DNA from: Dyadobacter sp. CY343
Lineage (GTDB): Bacteria; Bacteroidota; Bacteroidia; Cytophagales; Spirosomataceae
NCBI RefSeq assembly: GCF_021390335.1
Contig: NZ_JAJUXK010000004.1
Coordinates: 992,001 to 1,056,000, forward strand
Direction of reading: 5' to 3'
DNA: 64,000 nt
Shown: in pieces, positions 1 to 7,353 of the stretch
Position numbering within the stretch: the first letter of the stretch is position 1
Layout: each line of letters starts with the position of its first letter
The notes under the pieces: generated by a model
What the model was told of the DNA's origin: nothing
Databases searched by the model: none
The model's input: only the letters and a program-made list of their open reading frames with translations
Program-made: the position numbers and the translations under genes

Positions 1-2
1 AC

Positions 3-2036
3 CTTTGGCTCGATGATTCAAAAGGACTGGCATATCAGGTTCAGGTTCAGATTCCGGAGTACCAGATGAGTTCTGTGGAAGATATTGGAACAATACCCTT
101 GAAAACCGGAGTAAGTAACCCGCTGCTGGCCGACGTAGCTACATTTTCCGAAAAAACGGCCCCTGGAGAATACGATCGCGCCGGTCCAAACAGGTTAGTA
201 ACCGTCACTGCGAACATTCATAAAAAAGACCTTGGCGCGGCTTCTACGGCCGTTAAGAAGGCGATCAAGAATGCAGGCGAGCCGCCGCGGGGTGTTTTGG
301 TGGAATTAAAGGGGCAGTCAGATCTGCTTTCGGAAACACTTACCAGCTTGCAAACTGGTCTGCTGATCGCGGTGGTAATCATGTTCCTTTTACTGGCGGC
401 GACTTACCAGTCTTTCAAACTTTCGCTGGTGGTATTATCAACAATTCCTGCGGTAGTAGTGGGTTCAATAGGGCTGCTGTTGCTCACCGGCGCGACACTG
501 AACCTGCAATCCTACATGGGACTGATCATGTCGGTCGGAGTATCGGTTGCGAATGCGATTTTGATGGTGACCAATGCGGAGAACCTGCGTTTGAAATTGC
601 AGGATGCGCGTCAGGCAGTCGTACTCGCAGCCGGCTCCCGGATCCGACCGATTCTGATGACGAGTATCGCGATGATCGCGGGAATGGTTCCGATGGCGTC
701 GGGCATGGGCGAGGGCGGTGACCAGATCGCGCCGCTGGGACAGGCTGTGATCGGAGGCTTGATCGCCTCGACGCTGGCTTCGCTGTTAATTCTGCCGGCC
801 GTTTTCACGATGGTGCAGCGCAAAGCTTCCGTTCTTTCTGTTTCCCTTGATCCTGAGGATCCCGAGAGTAATTTTTTCCGTAAAAAACTTCAAACATCCA
901 TTTCCATGAATACCCTGAAATCTCTTCTTATCATTCTGACGGTTACGATTGGAATGAGTGCATGCAGTTCCGAGGCTGAAACCAGTGAAAAACACGCGCA
1001 AAAAACCGAGCAGCCCGCCGCGGTGGAACTCGCCCAGGTGCAAAGCCTGAAACCCGCCAAACAAATCGCATTGCCGGGTGAGCTGAAAGCATGGAACAAA
1101 GTGAGCATTTACCCGAAAGTGAAAGGTTTTGTAAAAACAGTGAATGCAGACCGGGGAACGATGGTGAAAAAAGGGCAGATACTGGCTGTTCTCGAAGCGC
1201 CGGAAATACTCGCTGAGCTCAGTCAGGCCAAAGCGCAGGTGATCGCCGCGGAGGCAAACCTGCACGAAGTCACCACCAAATTTCGAACCAGCGCATTGAC
1301 TTACAGCAGATTGGTAAGAACCAATAAAACCGAAGGCGCAGTATCGCTCAATGAACTGGACATTGCGAAAGCAAGGGTATTAACCGACAGCTCGGCCACC
1401 GCAGTAGCCAAAGGAAACGTACAAGCTGCGAAATCGTTTATGGAAACAAAAGCAGAGCTGGCCAGATACCTGACCGTCACAGCCCCATTCGACGGGATCG
1501 TGACCGAGCGGAATATCAGCCCAGGTGCATTGGTTGGGCCGGGTGAAAGTGCGGCAAAGCCTCTGTTCATGCTGGAAGACAATACGAAACTGCGTCTCAC
1601 ACTGGCTATTCCTGAAAACTTGTCGGGCGCAGTTCCTTCGAAAGGCGAAGTAAATTTCACAGTTTCGGCCAGTCCAGAGAAAAAGTACAAAGCAATTTAT
1701 GCTAGAAGTTCAAGAACATTATCAGAAGAAAACCGCTCTATGATCACAGAATTTGACTTCAACAATAAATCAAATGAGCTCAAAGCCGGCATGTATGCAC
1801 AGGTTTTGCTGAATACGGAAAGATCGTCCAATACCCTGTTTGTCCCCGTCACTTCGGTCGTAAATTCGAGCGAGCAGGTTTTTGTAATTCGGGATAAAAA
1901 CAAAAAAGCGGAATGGGTACCAGTAAAAAGGGGGATTGTGGTAGATACGCTTGTAGAAGTCTTCGGCGACCTGCATGCCGGCGATCAGATTGTGAAAAAG
2001 GCATCGGAGGAGTATCGGAATGGGGAGAGTTTGTAA
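3..2036 (+). CDS. RND efflux permease (C-terminal part) fused in frame to a periplasmic adaptor (MFP) domain; 5' truncated
   Basis: The reading frame is already open at base 3, so the gene starts upstream of the window. The first ~270 codons are the end of an AcrB/CzcA-type RND permease: porter-domain tail, then hydrophobic helices with the typical RPILMTS and MVPMA motifs. The frame then runs without a stop into a complete HlyD/AcrA-like adaptor: barrel-sandwich segment (VSIYPKVKGFV), helical hairpin, second half-barrel (VTAPFDGIVTERNI) and beta-barrel. The adaptor part begins at ATG 906 and carries its own lipoprotein-like signal ending in MSAC, with the Cys codon at 963. RND permeases end in the cytoplasm, so this hydrophobic segment would act as an extra membrane-crossing helix. 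Permease and adaptor are normally separate subunits. No outer-membrane factor gene follows; a terminator and a convergent gene do. Substrate unknown. Confidence 0.88.
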   Translation, partial: LWLDDSKGLAYQVQVQIPEYQMSSVEDIGTIPLKTGVSNPLLADVATFSEKTAPGEYDRAGPNRLVTVTANIHKKDLGAASTAVKKAIKNAGEPPRGVLVELKGQSDLLSETLTSLQTGLLIAVVIMFLLLAATYQSFKLSLVVLSTIPAVVVGSIGLLLLTGATLNLQSYMGLIMSVGVSVANAILMVTNAENLRLKLQDARQAVVLAAGSRIRPILMTSIAMIAGMVPMASGMGEGGDQIAPLGQAVIGGLIASTLASLLILPAVFTMVQRKASVLSVSLDPEDPESNFFRKKLQTSISMNTLKSLLIILTVTIGMSACSSEAETSEKHAQKTEQPAAVELAQVQSLKPAKQIALPGELKAWNKVSIYPKVKGFVKTVNADRGTMVKKGQILAVLEAPEILAELSQAKAQVIAAEANLHEVTTKFRTSALTYSRLVRTNKTEGAVSLNELDIAKARVLTDSSATAVAKGNVQAAKSFMETKAELARYLTVTAPFDGIVTERNISPGALVGPGESAAKPLFMLEDNTKLRLTLAIPENLSGAVPSKGEVNFTVSASPEKKYKAIYARSSRTLSEENRSMITEFDFNNKSNELKAGMYAQVLLNTERSSNTLFVPVTSVVNSSEQVFVIRDKNKKAEWVPVKRGIVVDTLVEVFGDLHAGDQIVKKASEEYRNGESL

Positions 2037-2064
2037 GGATTTTTGTGACCCTGAGCAACACTGT

Positions 2065-2136
2065 GTCACCCTGAGCGAAGTCGAAGGGACGTGCAGGACG
2101 CATCGTGCATGTTCCTTCGACTTCGCTCAGGGTGAC
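2065..2136. repeat. Long palindromic (REP-like) element, copy 1
   Basis: Two perfect 23-base inverted arms (2065-2087 and 2114-2136), beginning GTCACCCTGAGC, flank a 26-base centre that is itself partly self-complementary. A degenerate partial copy of the arm (GACCCTGAGC) sits just before it at about 2046. A second full copy lies at 14031-14102 with a paired base change in both arms. The element is in the gap between the efflux gene and the convergent DUF4136 gene. It has no coding potential. Confidence 0.85.
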
Positions 2137-2216
2137 AAAATAAAGAGATGCAATCTTGAATGATTTACATTAAAAGCAGTGAAGTACCTTTCAAACTTAT
2201 CGTTTCATTAGCCCAT

Positions 2217-2260
2217 TTAAACAAGAATAGCCGCCCAAATGAGCGGCTATTCTTGTTTAA
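2217..2260. terminator. Bidirectional rho-independent-type terminator between convergent genes
   Basis: 18-base perfect arms (2217-2234 and 2243-2260) with an 8-base loop. The stem core is AATAGCCGC/GCGGCTATT and the outer part is A/T-rich, giving a U-tract in either direction. It lies between the plus-strand efflux gene and the minus-strand DUF4136 gene, so it can serve both. Confidence 0.8.
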
Positions 2261-2273
2261 AATTTAACCTGAA

Positions 2274-2849
2274 TTACTTCCTGCTGTAAGTATCCAGCGT
2301 TGCCTGCGGGAAAGTTCTCAGAATATCGGTCATGGTGTTTTTTACCATGGTTTCGCGATCTTCTTTTTTGGTAGGGGCTTTTACTTTTCCGGATGCCCAG
2401 CCTTGCCAGATCATTTTGTCGCTGTTTTTCTGATAGATATTCAGGATAAAACGGCTTTCCTGATAGTTGTAGGTCGAAATGTTGTTGCCGCCACCGTACC
2501 ACCACATATAAGGCGAGTACATATTATTCGAACGTACCTGCTGACGGTCCTTTACATCTGTCATGAAACGAACGATCAGCTCGGGACTTTGCTGGTCGTA
2601 TTTGTAACCTTTCGCTTCCATTACTTCTTTTACTGCGTCACCGAGCCTTCTTCTGTTCAGTTCGCTGCCTAGCAAAGGGTCGCTTTCCATATTGTGCTCC
2701 GCCTCTACTTTGAAGGTTTTGAATTGCTTTAAATTGACCGACGAATCGTAATCGTAACTTACCTGAAGCGCCTGGCTGCAAGCCATGATCAGCACTCCCG
2801 CCACTACCGCCACACCGGCGGATTTCATCAACTTCACTATGTTTTTCAT
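2274..2849 (-). CDS. DUF4136 domain lipoprotein
   Basis: 191 residues. The N-terminus is a lipoprotein signal (MKNIVKLMKSAGVAVVAGVL, then IMAC with Cys near residue 24), so the protein is expected to be anchored in an outer or inner membrane leaflet facing the periplasm. The rest matches the DUF4136 pattern: a start of the type YDYDSSVNLKQFKTF, a middle helix with an ELIVRF strand, an aromatic/glycine-rich stretch (YMWWYGGGN), and an IWQGWASG strand near the end. Function is unknown for the family. It is monocistronic, between a bidirectional terminator downstream and an unrelated gene upstream. Confidence 0.85.
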   Translation of the reverse strand: MKNIVKLMKSAGVAVVAGVLIMACSQALQVSYDYDSSVNLKQFKTFKVEAEHNMESDPLLGSELNRRRLGDAVKEVMEAKGYKYDQQSPELIVRFMTDVKDRQQVRSNNMYSPYMWWYGGGNNISTYNYQESRFILNIYQKNSDKMIWQGWASGKVKAPTKKEDRETMVKNTMTDILRTFPQATLDTYSRK

Positions 2850-2983
2850 CTTTTGATTGAACGTTTAGTTTAACAATATATCTGACAGTTTCCGAGGGTA
2901 AAAGGTTTAAAATGGTCGGAAAACAATGTATAAACTCCTTTTTTATCAAATTGTTATGTCGCTTTATAAATTTCATTCTAGCA

Positions 2984-3013
2984 ACAAAAAAGCGCCCGGG
3001 TTTTGCCGGACGC
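2984..3013 (-). terminator. Terminator downstream of the Tat oxidoreductase gene
   Basis: Read on the minus strand, an 8-base stem with one mismatch (arms 3006-3013 and 2992-2999) is followed by a run of T. It sits about 45 bases after the stop of the gene ending at 3056. Confidence 0.65.
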
Positions 3014-3055
3014 GATGCACTGGAGTATTCGGGGACCACAAGCTTTTAAATCAAA

Positions 3056-4423
3056 CTAAACGGTTTTATAGTCGGGATGAATGTAGGGGGAACGATACTC
3101 GCGGGCCAATAATGCGGTCGCTTCTCGATCACCAACAATTTCGCGTTTTACAGGATCATAAACAAGCGACCTGCCGGTTTTCATTGACAGATTTGCTAGA
3201 ATGCAACTTGCCGTGGAAATGTGACCTTCTTCAATATCCGCCACCGGCTTGCTACTCTGATCGATCGCACTCAGGAAATCGAGCATGTGCAGTCGGGTAG
3301 CAGGTGCAGCATTCAATTCAATTTTGTCCTCTTTCAAATCTTCGGGATACTTTTCTTTTTCGTAAACCACATCCTTATGGATCTTCTCGCCTTTACCTTG
3401 TGGAATGAAATCGTAAGCCATGGTACTCGCCCAAAGCGTGCCTTTTTCACCATATAAAGTAAATGACCACGGGTAATCGGGATTGTTTGGCGTGCCCCAG
3501 GTGCGGTGCTGCCACACACAATTCAGTTCATCGTATTCAAAAATAGCTGACTGTGTATCAGAGATATTGGACTTACCTTCTTTTTGAACATAAATACCTC
3601 CTGTAGAACTGATCTTTTTCGGCCAGCCGAGTTTCAGCATCCAGCGGACTGTATCAAACATATGCACGCACATATCTCCGGTAATCCCATTTCCATATTC
3701 CATAAATGTCCGCCACCAGCGAACGTGAGGTATTCCATCGTATGGTCTGAGGGGCGCGGGGCCGGTCCATTTTTCATAGTCCAGAAACGCGGGAACGGCC
3801 TCCACCGGCGGATTTCCATTGTTGCGCATATGAAAGTAACAGCACATTTCCACGTGGGAAATTTTACCAAGTAACCCGGCGTCTACGATATTTTTCTTTG
3901 CGTCAATTAAATGGGGGGTGCTTTTTCGCTGCGTTCCTACCTGTACCACTTTTTTATATTTGCGCGCAGCGGCCACCATCGCTTCGCCTTCGAGAACGTC
4001 CACACTGATCGGCTTTTGCACATAAACGTGCGCTCCGGCTTTCACGGCGTCGATCATTTGCAATGCATGCCAATGGTCGGGCGTACCGATCAGGACAATA
4101 TCCATTTCATTTTCCGCCAGCATTTTCTGGTAATCGCCGTACAGCTTCGGCACCTTCTTCGATTTCTGCCGCTGACTTACCAACTTGCCAGCTTCATTCA
4201 GCTGGTTTTTATCCACATCACAAAGCGCAAGCACTTCTACCGGCGCCACCTGTATCAACCTGAACAAATCACTTTTCCCGTACCAGCCTGTACCGATCAG
4301 TCCCACGCGCAAAGTCTTTGCGGGATTGATCAGGTCCATTCCTCTTGCCCCAAAACTGGAAAGCGCCAGCGCCGCAGTCGCACCATGCAAAAAGCTGCGG
4401 CGGTTGATATTGAAATTGTTCAT
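3056..4423 (-). CDS. Tat-exported Gfo/Idh/MocA family oxidoreductase
   Basis: 455 residues from the chosen ATG at 4423; an in-frame ATG nine codons upstream would put extra residues before the signal. The N-terminus has a twin-arginine signal (NRRSFLHG, then an Ala/Leu stretch), so the folded, cofactor-loaded enzyme should be exported, as known for glucose-fructose oxidoreductase. The Rossmann motif GLIGTGWYG begins soon after. The usual EKP motif is VQKP here, carrying the catalytic Lys, and the C-terminal half is the alpha/beta substrate domain. The likely reaction is NAD(P)-dependent oxidation or reduction of a sugar hydroxyl. It stands alone between terminators but is about 0.8 kb from a sugar cluster with a DUF1080 protein. 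The link to C3 oxidation of glycosides is inference. Confidence 0.87.
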   Translation of the reverse strand: MNNFNINRRSFLHGATAALALSSFGARGMDLINPAKTLRVGLIGTGWYGKSDLFRLIQVAPVEVLALCDVDKNQLNEAGKLVSQRQKSKKVPKLYGDYQKMLAENEMDIVLIGTPDHWHALQMIDAVKAGAHVYVQKPISVDVLEGEAMVAAARKYKKVVQVGTQRKSTPHLIDAKKNIVDAGLLGKISHVEMCCYFHMRNNGNPPVEAVPAFLDYEKWTGPAPLRPYDGIPHVRWWRTFMEYGNGITGDMCVHMFDTVRWMLKLGWPKKISSTGGIYVQKEGKSNISDTQSAIFEYDELNCVWQHRTWGTPNNPDYPWSFTLYGEKGTLWASTMAYDFIPQGKGEKIHKDVVYEKEKYPEDLKEDKIELNAAPATRLHMLDFLSAIDQSSKPVADIEEGHISTASCILANLSMKTGRSLVYDPVKREIVGDREATALLAREYRSPYIHPDYKTV

Positions 4424-4445
4424 TCGTTGATTGATTGGTTTAATA

Positions 4446-4472
4446 AACAAAAAGCGCCCTGTTACGGACGCT
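4446..4472 (-). terminator. Terminator downstream of the 68-residue protein gene
   Basis: Read on the minus strand, a 7-base stem with one mismatch (arms 4466-4472 and 4453-4459) is followed by GCTTTTTG. It lies about 50 bases after the stop at 4519 and ends the two-gene unit. It reaches to within about 25 bases of the next gene's ATG at 4423. Confidence 0.55.
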
Positions 4473-4518
4473 ATGAAAAGGCGGGATTGCCTTATGTTTT
4501 ACTTTGTCATATCAAAAC

Positions 4519-4725
4519 TTATGCGGCAACGTCGAATCGGATATCCATTTGCTCCAATAGTTCAAGCAATTGCTCTGTCAGCTGTTTTTTGAAATCTCTA
4601 TATTGTTGAATAGCCAGATTATCAACACCTTCCTGCGATTCATGTCTTGCAATAGCAGCATTAGTCCTCGCTATTTTTTCCAAAGTCAGCTGAATTTCTT
4701 CCTGAATCTCCTCAAAAGGTTTCAT
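4519..4725 (-). CDS. Small hypothetical protein partner of the nucleotidyltransferase-like gene
   Basis: 68 residues, not recognised as a named family. It is predicted to be almost wholly helical with heptad-like spacing (EEIQEEIQLTLEKIA, then KKQLTEQLLELLEQM), so probably a small coiled-coil protein. There is no signal peptide, so it is likely cytosolic. Its ATG overlaps the stop of the upstream gene by four bases (ATGA type), which implies coupled translation and a fixed stoichiometric partner. It has no HEPN-type R-x(4-6)-H motif. A role as antitoxin, toxin or adaptor is possible but not shown. Confidence 0.7.
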   Translation of the reverse strand: MKPFEEIQEEIQLTLEKIARTNAAIARHESQEGVDNLAIQQYRDFKKQLTEQLLELLEQMDIRFDVAA

Positions 4726-5165
4726 GACATTGAAAGTTTAATTATTCCCTTTTTCAAATTTTGCCGGTTTCTCCCGAAAAAGGATTGCCAATCGATCTTA
4801 TCAAAGTTAGTTAAAAAATATTTCGGGTGCTCCGGTGGATATGATTTTACGAAATAGATATCCAGGCTCTTCGATCTCTGCCTAAGCGTTGACAACAAAA
4901 TCTCTTGGCGCTCATAATCAGCTGCTTCTATGAATATAACCACATCCATATCCTGAGGGTTTGGTTTCAATGTTATGAAGGATCCATCAATCCAAATCTC
5001 AGTCAGCGCCTCTAATTTTAATTGCTGTATCAGTTGTTTAAATTCAGCATAGATTTTTAATCGCTCCTGACTAGACAAAAAATACTGCTCAAAAGTCTGA
5101 ATGTCTGTCTCGATTAATTCATAAGGCATTAAATGACCATATCGGTCAAATTCAAGTGTGTGCAT
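4722..5165 (-). CDS. Minimal nucleotidyltransferase-like protein (DUF6932-like)
   Basis: 147 residues. The core WIDGSFITLK followed by NPQDMDVVIF matches the nucleotidyltransferase fold signature GS-x(n)-DxD, with strands and acidic residues in the expected order. The N-terminal ~50 residues are helical and contain FLSSQERLKIYAEF. This resembles the family annotated as DUF6932. The DxD pair would bind metal and nucleotide if the protein is active. It is the first gene of a pair with the 68-residue protein (four-base overlap) and begins only 27 bases after the rbsB-type stop, so some read-through from the sugar operon is likely. Target and activity unknown. Confidence 0.65.
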   Translation of the reverse strand: MHTLEFDRYGHLMPYELIETDIQTFEQYFLSSQERLKIYAEFKQLIQQLKLEALTEIWIDGSFITLKPNPQDMDVVIFIEAADYERQEILLSTLRQRSKSLDIYFVKSYPPEHPKYFLTNFDKIDWQSFFGRNRQNLKKGIIKLSMS

Positions 5166-5192
5166 TATTATTTAGTGAGCTAAATTAAAATA

Positions 5193-6134
5193 CTACTTCA
5201 AAAACTCCCCCACATTCTCCTTCGTCACCAGCTGAAAAGGAATCAATACTTCCTTATCAAAAGCCTCCTTCTTCGCGGCTTTCACAGCTGTTTCAATCGC
5301 CTTGCTGCCTTGCTCTTTTGCGTTCTGGAATACCGTGGCGTCCAATGTGCCTTTTTTCACGGCTTGTAATGCGTCGGGAATTGCATCGACGCTTACTACG
5401 ATCACTTTGTTTTTTAATCCGGCTGCTTCCAATGCTTTTACAGCGCCCATTCCCATTTCGTCATTGTGAGCGAAAATGGCATTAATCTTTGAGCCGTAGG
5501 ATTGGATCCAGTTTTCAGTTAAAGACATTCCTTTTGCCCGATCCCATTCGCCGGTTTGCTCAGCTAGCAATTTCAAACCCGGATTTGCTTTTAGAATTTC
5601 CTTCGCGCCATTATCTCTTTTCAACTGCGCCGCCTGCCCCATGAAGCCGTGCATCATCAGAATATTTCCTTTTCCACCCAACTTATCAACCAGATACCGC
5701 ATCGCAATCCGGGCAGATTCAGTATCATCCGAACCGACGAATGCAGTAGGTTTTGCAGAAGTTTCGGAGTTTACATTAATAATAGGAATATTCGCCGCCA
5801 TCGCCAGTTTGACTGCCGGCGAGCTGGCTTCTACTTCACATGGATTCATAATAATTGCATCAACTCCCTGAGCAATAAAGCTTTCCACCTGCTCCACCTG
5901 CTTCAATGCAGAACGTTCCGCATCGACCGTGATCAGTTCCACGCCCAGTTCCTTCGCCTTCGCCTCCATTTCATCACTCACATTCACAATAAATTCATTC
6001 TGCATACTCAGCATAGTCGCGCCGATCACCAGCTGCTCGCCCGAAGATTCACCCGACTTCCCATCCTGAGATTGACCACACCCCACCAAAAGCGCCGCAG
6101 CGACAAGTGAAGCAAAAATTGCATTAAGTTTCAT
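5193..6134 (-). CDS. Ribose-type sugar ABC transporter substrate-binding lipoprotein
   Basis: 313 residues. The lipoprotein signal ends in LLVGCG (Cys near residue 19). The mature part is a Peripla_BP_4/RbsB fold: IGATMLSMQNEF strand start, VDAERSALKQ, AQGVDAIIMNP, then FVGSDDTESA and AIFAHNDEMG, the last being the classic substrate-pocket loop. It captures a sugar in the periplasm and delivers it to the permease encoded 87 bases upstream. It is the last gene of the importer (order rbsA, rbsC, rbsB). The ligand cannot be told from sequence; ribose is only the family name. ABC sugar import is less usual in Bacteroidota than SusCD plus MFS transport. Confidence 0.93.
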   Translation of the reverse strand: MKLNAIFASLVAAALLVGCGQSQDGKSGESSGEQLVIGATMLSMQNEFIVNVSDEMEAKAKELGVELITVDAERSALKQVEQVESFIAQGVDAIIMNPCEVEASSPAVKLAMAANIPIINVNSETSAKPTAFVGSDDTESARIAMRYLVDKLGGKGNILMMHGFMGQAAQLKRDNGAKEILKANPGLKLLAEQTGEWDRAKGMSLTENWIQSYGSKINAIFAHNDEMGMGAVKALEAAGLKNKVIVVSVDAIPDALQAVKKGTLDATVFQNAKEQGSKAIETAVKAAKKEAFDKEVLIPFQLVTKENVGEFLK

Positions 6135-6183
6135 AGAGCTATCAAATTACGCCAGCCAAATATTATATCTAAAAAATAAAAAA

Positions 6184-6218
6184 CCTTCCTCCATCCTCCC
6201 TTTCCCCCTTCCTCCCTT
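6184..6218. repeat. Homopyrimidine tract (CCTTCCTCC-type), copy 1
   Basis: About 35 bases on the plus strand that are almost wholly C and T, built from irregular CCTCC/CTTTCC units, directly after the stop of the permease gene. In the transcript of the minus-strand operon it is a purine tract with several GGAGG words. A similar tract lies at 18073-18105. Confidence 0.7.
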
Positions 6219-6221
6219 AAA

Positions 6222-7169
6222 TCAATCCTTCTTCCCAAAACCATCCAAAACCACCGCTCCGATAATAATAACCCCCATCACCACCTGCTGATAATAAGAA
6301 GTTACATTCAACAAATCCAGACTATTGCTGATCACGCCGATCAACAATGCACCGATCAATGTGCCTGTCATAGTTCCCGTGCCTCCGGAAGTACTTGTAC
6401 CGCCGATAATCGCCGCCGCAATTGCGTCCAGCTCAAAGCCAGCGCCCGCATTGGGTTGGCCGGTTGTGATTCTCGATGTAAGCAATATCCCACCCATTGC
6501 CGAAAGTATCCCGCAAATTGTATAAACCCACATCTTTACATTCCCAACACGAATACCCGACGCCCTCGCGGCAGGTTCATTTCCACCGACCGCATACATA
6601 TATCTTCCCAAAACAGTCTTATTTAAAATCACCGCGCAGACGATAAATGCAAGAATTAAGATAATGATAGGAAACGGAATACCGAAAATATTTCCCCCGC
6701 CAATGAAATTGAATGTATCTGATAAATTGGAAATCGGTCTGCCTTTACTAATAATCAAAGCCAGTCCCCGGCCAATCGTCATCGTTCCCAGCGTAACAAT
6801 AAAGGGCGGCACTTTGCTTTTGGTAATCACCAACCCATTAAATGCGCCAAACAGCAGACCGCTGCCGATTCCAGCAAGCAAAGGAACTGCCAATGGATAA
6901 GTATCTGGATGCGCAAAAGTGGCAGCAACCACGCCCGTCACCGCTACCATCGAGCCCAAAGAAAGATCGATTCCGCCGGTAATAATCACGAATGTAACTC
7001 CGAATGCCAGCAGCGCATTGATCGAAACCTGGGTGCCGATAATCAGTAAATTGGAAACCGTAAAAAATCGTGGTGTGCTGAAAGCCAGCACAATGCACAG
7101 CAAAAGGAAAGCCAGAAAAATGCCGTAGCGGCCAATATTTGTCAGACGGAAATTGGAATAGGAGTTCAT
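6222..7169 (-). CDS. Ribose-type sugar ABC transporter permease
   Basis: 315 residues, strongly hydrophobic with about 8-10 predicted membrane helices. The BPD_transp_2 family pattern is clear: GVTFVIITGGIDLSLGSMVA near residue 65, GLVITKSKVPPFIVTLGTM near the middle, and the NEPAARASGI loop contacting the ATPase. It forms the inner-membrane channel of the importer with the ATPase encoded upstream and the binding protein downstream. The gap to the ATPase gene is filled by inverted heptad repeats. Ligand unknown. Confidence 0.93.
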   Translation of the reverse strand: MNSYSNFRLTNIGRYGIFLAFLLLCIVLAFSTPRFFTVSNLLIIGTQVSINALLAFGVTFVIITGGIDLSLGSMVAVTGVVAATFAHPDTYPLAVPLLAGIGSGLLFGAFNGLVITKSKVPPFIVTLGTMTIGRGLALIISKGRPISNLSDTFNFIGGGNIFGIPFPIIILILAFIVCAVILNKTVLGRYMYAVGGNEPAARASGIRVGNVKMWVYTICGILSAMGGILLTSRITTGQPNAGAGFELDAIAAAIIGGTSTSGGTGTMTGTLIGALLIGVISNSLDLLNVTSYYQQVVMGVIIIGAVVLDGFGKKD

Positions 7170-7187
7170 GTTTTGGCAAGTTGGGAG

Positions 7188-7350
7188 GCTAATCGCTGTT
7201 AGCTTTTAGCTTTTAGCTGTTAGCTATTAGCTGTTGGGCGCTGCTTTCGACATTGCTGTCTGTAAGATTATAGTTAAAATTGTATTTCTATCAATGTTTA
7301 ATAGCCAAAGCCAGAAATTACCAAAAAGCTAACAGCTAAAGGCCAGCAGC
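7188..7350. repeat. Inverted heptad-repeat array, gap 1 (rbsA-rbsC type genes)
   Basis: Seven tandem GCTNTTA-type heptads (GCTGTTA, GCTTTTA, GCTATTA and variants) run from 7188 to 7236. The reverse-complement form (TAACAGC, TAAAGGC, CAGCAGC) lies at 7328-7350. The two arms face each other across about 90 bases of ordinary sequence and could fold into a stem. The right arm ends within a few bases of the ATPase stop codon. Three other gaps of the cluster have the same arrangement. Confidence 0.85.
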
Positions 7351-7353
7351 CGA

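Noticed and set aside
3911..4609. A 232-codon plus-strand open frame opposite the Tat oxidoreductase
   Set aside because: It overlaps the well-supported minus-strand gene and the 68-residue gene and shows no domain. Taken as a shadow.
4519..4725. 68-residue protein as a HEPN toxin (MNT-HEPN pair)
   Set aside because: The R-x(4-6)-H motif is absent; the only R and H near each other (R20, H28) are seven residues apart, and the protein is shorter than HEPN domains.
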